DNA from: Russula earlei
Taxonomy: Eukaryota > Basidiomycota > Agaricomycetes > Russulales > Russulaceae
NCBI GenBank assembly: GCA_025769875.1
Contig: JAGFNK010001075.1
Coordinates: 1-15,328 of the forward strand
Length of the DNA stretch: 15,328 nucleotides
Reading direction: 5' to 3'
Position 1 is the stretch's first letter; each line of letters opens with the position of its first letter. This document shows positions 8,499-15,328 of this stretch, piece by piece. The notes under the pieces were generated by a model, which saw nothing but the letters and a program-made list of their open reading frames with translations, searched no databases and was not told where the DNA came from. The translations under genes and the position numbers were made by a program.

Positions 8499-11080
8499 TT
8501 AATATTCCTCCATATCCGACAGAGACGCGTATTCTGAGACTGAGCGCGTGTCCTCATACTCCGCGACAACTTCTCGCATAGCGTACCTCATGATGGGGGT
8601 CGCAGGGAGCACCTTTGGCCCAAAGATTTCGTCATCCTCCTGTGCGTGAGCGAGATCTTGCTCTACAAGAGTGTAGGGCTCGCCATCCATGCCATCCATC
8701 TCGACTGAATCGCTCACGATCGCCGTACCACTACTTGATGCACCTATGTGGTGGATACCGATACTGACACGGCGACTAGTAGGCATAGTTTGATCAAGTC
8801 CTGCCTGAGCCGTTGCCCCTTCTAACGGTTCAGGACCTTCTTTCGTGACTGGGTCCATCCACCGTAGATCGAGAATGCGGCCGCGTACCATACCATCAAC
8901 AGCACGTACACCGAACTCCCGGCAAAGCATGAAATAAGGCAAGGAACGCACGCCAGGTTGAGTAAGGCGGCTCATGACACGCAGGAGTTGCAACGCCGTA
9001 AAATCGGACACGTAACCCGGCTCTGAGACGGGAGAAGGGGCGTGTGGATTGCGGGCCGTGCCAGTGAGTGGCGGATAGATAGGAAAACCTCCGCCAGATC
9101 GCGTGGGGGAAGTAGAATTGACACCGGATTGCCGCATTGCGGCAGTAGCGCTGCTACGGCGACTGCGTGGCTTGTGATCGGCCGTCTGAGGGTTCTGCGC
9201 GGTGTGGATGATATGAAGGTTGAGAAGGGCGTGCGCCTGTATGAAGTGGGAGCTTTGGTGTACTGATGGGCATGATGTTGGTCAACGCTTGAGAGGCACA
9301 TAATCTCATAGCTTACTTTCTAAGCGTCCGTTTGAATTCACTATTACCAGGCAAACGTTAAACGAGATGTCAATCACACCGCAAGTGACTCACCGTAATC
9401 AGTGACATAATCTTGAATGTGCACAAGACGACCTCCAAATGCTTCGTAGAGCCTCTCAAACTCAAGACCACTCCTGAGCCGTTCGGGCACTCTAGGCAAG
9501 ACCCTTTCCTCGAAAAAAACACGCGTCTCTGCTTTTGAGCAATCGCCGATAGTGATTATCTTCCACGCTTATGTGAACGAATACTTTGGGGCAAAGCGCG
9601 TACGTACCTTGCAGTGTTGCATGACATTCAACTGTCTAAGCCATGTCTGATAAAAAGGGTCACTAGTTGCGTGAATGACGTGGCAGAGGCGGTCCTGCTT
9701 AGTCAAAACGAGCATCGAGTCTAGGAGAGCTTTCATCGCTTCAACAGACTGTATAAGACCCGGGCTGGAAGCGTCGATTACAGAAGGTTCCTGGAAAGAG
9801 GTGAGGCACATACAGCTTGTGGGCCTCATCGAGGAAGAACACCGGCATTTTCTTGGCCGACCTCGTTGGCGGCTTCTCTTGAGCCTGGAGAGCATCGGTT
9901 TGATTCGACTTGCGCTGGTCGACACGGTCACGGGACGATGAGCGAAATGGCCACCACCTAGATGGCCGCGCGCGGCTGTGGCTAGGGATTGGATTCGTGT
10001 TTACCCTGGGCTGCGGGCTAGGGGTACATTCTCGACGCGACTGTGGTACGAATTCCCTGTATTTTAAAAGAGAACTCTAGAAAAAATAAGGGACATCAGG
10101 GAGGGGGATAAAAAGGGATGACGCGTTCAATTGGAATAAGGGTTGACCTGAAAGAGCTCCATGAGTCGCGCGATGTCACTCGTGCGTATTTGCCCCGATC
10201 CATTTGCGTCGGATAGCCGGCGTTCGACACTGAGGCGGTCATGCTAGATGTTGGTTAGAGTGGCAGACGCAAGGCCAGGATTGCCCCTATACCTTGAAAC
10301 TCCAAGCTTCCTTCTCGAAATCTTCGTAGCCCACCACGTCGGCGATGAAATTAAAGAACTGTTCCACTTGTTGACTGAGGCTTATGTATAGACTGTCCAA
10401 GTCTGCAAAGCCAGCAATTCTGAGATCAAAGTGGAGGACGTGGTATTTGTCCGACGTCAGGAGCTGTCGCAATAGCGCAGTCTACATATGAAAATTTCAG
10501 CTTGGGATAAGAAGCAAGTTATGATTGAATAATAACCTTGCCAACAGAGCTTGCACCAAAAAGTACGGTGAAGCAAGGCTCCTCCTCTAACGCACGTCCT
10601 ACTGCCTGGAGCTCAGCTGGACGGGGGAAAAAGTTTGGTAGACGAGAAAACGTGTGGGAAGGACGAAGTTGAGCTCGTTCACGGGCTTCCGCAATTTCCC
10701 TTCGTGCTTCTTCCAGAAGTTGGCGAGATTCGGTAAGCGAGCGAAGAGTAGAGGCAGGCTGATAGGTATGGGAAGAGAAAGACATTGCGTTTACACACAT
10801 TGAACGGCAGTTGGGTTTACGAAGGGGGTCAGCCAAGCGTGAGCGGCGCGATCGAGGCAAGCCTAAAAGACATGCGTACGTTTACGACAACCTGCAGGAT
10901 CTCGCCTACGCTAAAGAAGGTTCGATTCTGGCGGTTCCCGGATGCCACGCTGCGATGAGTGGGATTGGAGGGTGACGGGCGTTGATAGGAGAAAGGGGCG
11001 GCATGGGTGTGGAGGCCACGATGGTGTCTCAATGAGACGGCGTTCACCGTGGCTAACTGTTGTGGGTGCACAAGACTCAT
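8499..11080 (-). CDS. P-loop ATPase (archaeal-type ATPase/AAA-like), probable mitochondrial presequence
   Basis: My model has nine exons, in transcript order: 11080-10892, 10758-10537, 10481-10293, 10243-10148, 10076-9814, 9764-9608, 9559-9394, 9340-9317 and 9262-8499. It encodes about 689 aa. Residues 1-55 are rich in Arg, His and Ser with almost no acidic residues, which suggests a mitochondrial targeting presequence. A short charged helix (about 75-92, EEARREIAEARERAQ) follows. Next come Walker A GASSVGKT (131-138) and, after a variable basic linker, Walker B MPVFFLDEAHKL (about 309-320). The stretch SMLVLTKQDRLCHVIHATSD and a sensor-like ITIGDCSKAETR follow, then YEAFGGRLVHIQDYVTDY. The C-terminus ends with a conserved EVVAEYEDTRSVSEYASLSD tail. 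The layout matches a conserved basidiomycete ATPase family resembling archaeal ATPases (PF01637-like); its role is not known to me. Intron 1 (133 nt) is much longer than the others and contains in-frame ATGs joined to exon 2. Confidence 0.8.
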
Positions 11081-11520
11081 GTAAAATGAACTGTAAACGT
11101 GAGGCCTGATATAAAGGGTAAGGAAGGGGTATATGGCTAGAGATGGGGGTTTTTGTACAGACGGAAAAGGGGGGGAGGATGTTCAGATGGGAAGGGAACG
11201 GGAACGGGAAAGGAAGCACGTTGAATTCACACATTTTGCGCACCAGTGGCCATACGTATTGGGGCGTGAGTGTGCACATGGGAAGCGATGAACGACTAGA
11301 CACGATGCACGAACCGGGGCTAACACGCACTGCACTGCAGGGGACTGGCAGGCAGGACCGGACCGGACTGGCGCCAGCGCCTCGCCGTATTCATTCATTT
11401 TACCACCATCACGTGCGACTTATCGCTCGCCATCGCTAACTGAGACTATTACAACAACCCTTGCTTTGTTGTCGTCATCACGCATTTCTTTATCTCATTC
11501 CCATCATCTCCCTCCGAGTA
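11081..11520. promoter_or_regulatory. divergent promoter region between ATPase and Argonaute genes
   Basis: The 440 nt between divergent start codons carry several promoter-like features but no gene. A TATAAAG hexamer-like box lies at 11110-11116. A purine-rich plus-strand tract spans about 11160-11215 and contains repeated GGGAAC units. A run of GGACC/GGACT units followed by a TGGCGCCA palindrome lies at about 11354-11372. A pyrimidine-rich stretch occupies about 11455-11515 just before the Argonaute ATG, as is common at fungal transcription starts. Assigning any of these to one gene is a guess. Confidence 0.45.
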
Positions 11521-14500
11521 ATGCAGAGAGGTGGTGATCGCGGCAGGGGCAGAGGAAGTGGAAGGGGTTTTCGTGGTGCTAGTTCCAGAGGCGTTCCCCG
11601 TGGTGGCCCTGTAACTGGAGGTGGTCGCGGTCGCGGCGGCGGTTTCGTACCCCGGGAACAGGGCGGGTATATGACCTATCTCCTCTTTCCTCACCCTTAT
11701 TCACGTTTTATCAGCATATTTGCCGAGGGCCAACCCGCTGTTGTCGACGCACGTCTCGCTAACTCCGCCGAGGACCGATTGATCCTCTCCTTCAAGTCCC
11801 TGTCCTTACGGCAGGATGCCATGCCTCCACGTCCCGATTATGGTACAAAAGGTTGATATTTATTCCCCTTTTTACAGTCTTGTCCGATTCGATGTACATC
11901 CAGGAAAGCCAATCAAGCTGCGCACGAATTTCTTCCCAATACGCATTCCAAAGAATCCTCTCCACGAATATGATGTTAGCATCTTCCCTAAAGAAGTCTC
12001 GAACCGTAGGATGAAGAGGAGAATATTTCAACTTGCCGAAGCCACTCAGGATTGGGTCTCAAATGGACTGAAAGGTCGTGTTGCCCACGACTCTAGCGCA
12101 AAGCTGATAGCGGCCGATATCTTGCCCCAACCTCTTACTATCTCCGTCCCTTACTTTGAGGACGATGACGACCAGAGCAGTGTTGAAAAAGAAAAGAGAG
12201 TGTATACATTAACCATCAAGTATACACAACCAATCGAAACCGAGAGTTTGCAACGGTATGTGCATTTACCAATTCCATCGGCCCCCAACCCACGGACGCA
12301 CTTAGATACCTCGTTGGCAACCCCCAATACCGAAACTATGACATTCTCCCGGTCATATCTGCATTGAATCTCGTTTTAAGTGCGCATCCAAACCGCACTC
12401 AGGCAGGTGCGGGCGTCGTAGTTGGCAGGAACCGGTATTTTTTCCCGTCGGCATCCCCTCCCTTCTCTCTTGGTGGCGGACTTGAAGCTTGGAGAGGGTT
12501 TTACTCTTCGGTCAGACCTTCGTTCAATCAACTTATGGTCAACGTCAACGTGTGTGCGACAGCCTTTTACTCAGAAGGTAATCTAGCAGCTGCCATGCAT
12601 GCATTCGAACAAGCCAGCTTTGGCGCAAGGATGTCGGCGTTTGTACAGCGCGTTAGAATCAGAACCGATCATCTTGGTCACCAGAAGACGGTGAAGCGAT
12701 TGGCCAAATTCAATGCCAGGCAACACAGATTCGAAGCACAGGAACTCGGTGGTATGGTTACTGTCGAAGAATACTTCCGGCGCAGTAAGTCATCCTTTCT
12801 ACTGTCTGTCTTGTGTTTTGACATGTCGCCATCCTCACCGTCGACATCAAGAGTACAAGATCACTTTACAGTATCCAAATCTTCCTCTCGTTGACGTAGG
12901 AGGGAACAAGGCCATCTATCTTCCCCCCGAAGTCTGTTCTATTCTTCCAGGCCAGCCTTTCCGCGGAAAGCTGCCTGATGAACAGACGGGTGAAATGATC
13001 AAGGTCTCTGCTAAACCCCCCAATGTTAATGCCAACGCGATCACAGTCGCAGGACTACGCGAACTTGGCTTCGCACGCGGTCCTAATCTTTCCCCTGTTC
13101 TGGACGTGTTCGGCGTTTCGATTGGCTGTGACATGGCTGTTGTTCCTGCTCGCATCTTGACCCCTCCTCGAATCCGTTATGGGAAAGGCGAGCAGACCGT
13201 AGACGAAAAGGCCAGCTGGAATTTACGGAACGTCGTCTTCGCCGAAGGCGCCAAGTTTGGCCCATGGACCGTGTTACTTATCAAAGATGGCAACCGCTTT
13301 GAAGAATTCAGCGACGCTCAAGATCCAGAGTTACGCAGCATGCTCGATGGCTTTGTCTCGATGTGCAGAAACTGTGGGATCGGTATTACTCAGACCCCGC
13401 TGATTGCCGTTGCTGAGCTTCCGCGAAAGGACCTTCAGGATCCCATCCGAACGCAAGCCATCACTGCTATCCGCAGTGCCCTGATGGCGACGAAGCAGAA
13501 ACCTGCTCTACTTCTCGTCATTCTATCTAATGGCGACAAGCACATTTATTCGGGCTTGAAGCATCTGTGCGATGTCTATTTGGATGTTCCTAACGTTTGC
13601 GTTCAGTCTGCGAACATTAGGAAGGAGCGAGGCCAGCTGCAATACTTTGCTAATGTTGCCCTTAAGGTAAACATGAAACTCGGTGGCACCAACCATGCCG
13701 TGGATGAGGCATCGATAAGTAAACTTCGTCAACCCTCCACCATGCTCGTTGGAATGGACGTCACCCATCCGGGCCTATCAACCGTAAAAGGAACGCCATC
13801 CATCGCTGCGGTCGTCGCAAGCGCAGACCTTCGATTTAGTCAGTATCCGGCAAGTATGCGCATCCAAGAGACGAAAAAGGAGGTTTGTTGGCAGTTCCAG
13901 TCCTCTTGAAGCGCGATTGCCCACCCATCCGCCAGATGATCACAGATTTGAGGGACATGATGGAGGAACGTTTACTGGCTTACCGGACGAAGAACAAAGA
14001 TCTTCCCCAAAGGATCCTGGTTTATCGCGATGGCGTCTCTGAGGTCTGCTCATGACATTTATTCTACTGGTACCATCTGATGTGTCCTCCGTTCAGGGCC
14101 AATTTCCTATTGTCGTTCAGGACGAAATTCCAAAAATTCGAGCATCTTTCAGGAAGTTTGACACAGTTCAAAGCCAGTATCGCCCTAAGTTGACTGTGGT
14201 TATTTGTGGCAAGAGACACCATACCCGATTCTACCCCACGGAGGCCGCCAATGCAGACCACAATGGGAATCCAAAACCGGGTACAATTGTCGATCGTGGT
14301 GTCACCGCCATCTACGAGTTCGACTTTTTCCTCCAAGCTCATGGCGGACTTCAAGGGACGACTCGCCCGACACATTACTACGTCGTCTGTAATGAGATGG
14401 ACATGAATGCTGATGACCTCCAGAACTTGACGAACACCATTAGCTATACCTTTGCTAGGGCCACGAAGGCTGTTAGTCTCGCAGCTCCCGCGTACTATGC

Positions 14501-14678
14501 TGATCTTGCCTGCGAGCGCGGGCGATGTTACCTGCACAAGCTTCTCATGGGATACTCGGATGTCACTACTACGGCGACCAGCGGATCTACTGCTGAAGAA
14601 GAGATATTCAGAGAGGCTGAGAAACTGTGGAATGGGGGAGTGAAAGGAAAGCTAAAGGAAAGCATGTTCTACCTGTAA
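11521..14678 (+). CDS. AGO: Argonaute (QDE-2-like, eukaryotic Ago clade), predicted slicer-competent
   Basis: My model has seven exons: 11521-11666, 11715-11851, 11904-12255, 12306-12784, 12852-13882, 13936-14043 and 14097-14678. They encode about 944 aa. The Ago loads a small RNA and represses or cuts complementary transcripts in the RNAi/quelling pathway, in cytoplasm and possibly nucleus. The order is an Arg/Gly-rich RGG-type tail (1-47), N domain with LRTNFFPIRIP, linker 1 and PAZ region (about 270-480), MID with ALLLVILSNGDKHIYSGLKH, and PIWI. The catalytic tetrad is complete: D674 in GMDVTHP, E715 in KKEMI (glutamate finger, last codon of exon 5), D747 in YRDGVSEGQ and H844 in RPTHYYVV. 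The protein ends MFYL, the short hydrophobic end usual for Ago. Intron 1 (48 nt) has no in-frame stop, so its retention would insert 16 residues. The start codon is the first ATG after a pyrimidine-rich tract and is well supported by the RGG tail. Confidence 0.95.
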
Positions 14679-14997
14679 ACCTGATACCCGTAATTGTTCT
14701 GAATGTATTCGCCCGAGTCGACCGCTGTGTTGTTCAACAGACATGTTGTTTTGGTGTTTGTTTTATTTTCAATAATTGTACATCGCAGTGTGAGGCGATC
14801 CTCGGAGCACTCCTTTTGCTTATTCTTCTACCTTGGACTCCTAGGCAACCCTAGCACTGGTTGGAAATTACACTTGTGTTACTAACAAAAGTTTGAAATA
14901 ACAATAGTCAAAATAATGTTACAATTTTTCTGGTCACAAAAGTTTATCATTTCATTTAACTTTTGTTATAAAAGATTCCTGTTACAAAATGAAGAAC
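14679..14997. other. 3' flank of the Argonaute gene, AT-rich
   Basis: This is non-coding sequence after the Argonaute stop. The 3' UTR probably lies in the first 150-200 nt. The second half is strongly AT-rich and contains the inverted-repeat structure listed separately. No further gene was seen. Confidence 0.5.
14883..14968. repeat. 86-nt AT-rich element with 11-bp perfect inverted ends
   Basis: TAACAAAAGTT at 14883-14893 is the exact reverse complement of AACTTTTGTTA at 14958-14968. A third copy of the core, ACAAAAGTTT, lies in direct orientation at 14936-14945. The arrangement could be a very small MITE remnant, a transcription-termination/RNA hairpin region, or chance in AT-rich DNA. Confidence 0.5.
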
Positions 14998-15090
14998 TAA
15001 GGCCCCTTTTACCAACCAAGAATTCTTGAATCTTGAACTTGAACTTGGATTTCGGGATTTTCTAGGAGTGACAGGAGTGATGTAAGTGAT
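14998..15090 (+). repeat. dispersed repeat, right copy (inverted relative to 838-939)
   Basis: Starting at TAA|GGCCCC (14998-15006), this copy matches the reverse complement of 838-939 over about 90 nt with only scattered differences. Weaker patchy similarity continues outward to about 15180. As with the left copy, the abrupt boundary faces the gene block. It contains the tandem TTGAAC units (TTGAATCTTGAACTTGAACT). No gag-like ORF follows within the remaining sequence, unlike the left copy. Confidence 0.8.
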
Positions 15091-15328
15091 ATGATGTATA
15101 TAATAAGTTGATATGCATTTTTTTCTGTTGTCATTTGCATATTCACATATATGGGGTTACACATGATGTGTCAGTGTCAAACTTGGAGTCAAGCAGTCCA
15201 ACTCAAGCTCAACATCTGGGTGCTTGCAGCCCCATTTTCACCAGAGCTGCACATACAAAATTAAAGATGTGCACCCACACATTGGTGACACATATTCTGC
15301 CTTAATGACATGCTTGCAATACCCCACT
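15091..15328. other. non-coding right edge, diverged continuation of the right repeat
   Basis: The first about 90 nt retain patchy similarity to the outer flank of the left repeat; beyond that no similarity to the left side is seen. No convincing ORF, RNA gene or promoter is visible. Confidence 0.4.

Noticed and set aside
11143..11439. Small protein genes in the ATPase-Argonaute intergenic region
   Set aside because: The frames have low-complexity, compositionally biased translations and lie in a divergent promoter region; nothing supports translation.
14627..14885. Hydrophobic small ORFs just after the Argonaute stop
   Set aside because: They overlap the Argonaute 3' end and UTR, have no family resemblance, and arise from T-rich sequence.
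838..15090. A single giant transposon or cargo-carrying element bounded by the inverted repeats
   Set aside because: The sharp edges of both repeat copies face inward, no transposase or tyrosine recombinase lies between, and the interior genes are ordinary conserved fungal genes.
1..15328. CRISPR arrays, tRNA or rRNA genes, prokaryotic operons or ribosome binding sites
   Set aside because: No regularly spaced repeats, cloverleaf-compatible segments or rRNA motifs were seen, and the intron-rich architecture is eukaryotic.

Overview
The window looks like nuclear DNA of a filamentous basidiomycete, most likely an Agaricomycete. The reasons are five densely packed protein genes cut by many very short introns (mostly 45-70 nt, GT-AG), compact intergenic spaces, and protein families typical of that group. 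I worked by hand without database searches. All gene models are my own splice reconstructions, chosen so that reading frame and conserved family motifs stay intact.

Layout, left to right: (1) 1-683, minus strand: the 5' part of a retrotransposon gag-like ORF, probably non-LTR (LINE) type, running off the window edge. (2) About 770-939: one copy of a dispersed repeat with a sharp inner edge. (3) 1263-2732, plus: a triose-phosphate/nucleotide-sugar transporter family protein (3 exons). (4) 3046-5031, minus: an M20-family metallo-amidohydrolase like PM20D2 (13 exons, one apparent GC-AG intron). (5) 5178-8333, plus: an IGHMBP2/Hcs1-type SF1B helicase (17 exons), divergent from gene 4 over 146 bp. 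(6) 8499-11080, minus: a P-loop ATPase of a fungal family with a probable mitochondrial presequence (9 exons). (7) 11521-14678, plus: a complete Argonaute with a full DEDH slicer tetrad (7 exons), divergent from gene 6 over 440 bp. (8) 14883-14968: a small AT-rich inverted-repeat structure, then 14998 to about 15180: a second copy of the dispersed repeat in opposite orientation.

The genes look like ordinary chromosomal neighbours and not an operon-like system. Strands alternate (+,-,+,-,+), giving two convergent and two divergent pairs. The Argonaute implies a working small-RNA silencing pathway, and the adjacent mobile-element sequences are the kind of target it would act on, but nothing in the sequence links them functionally. 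I did not find a convincing undescribed system. The most notable points are the inverted repeat pair bracketing the gene block, the non-canonical splice site and 16-nt micro-exon in the amidohydrolase, and a possible alternative start in the ATPase that would remove its mitochondrial presequence.
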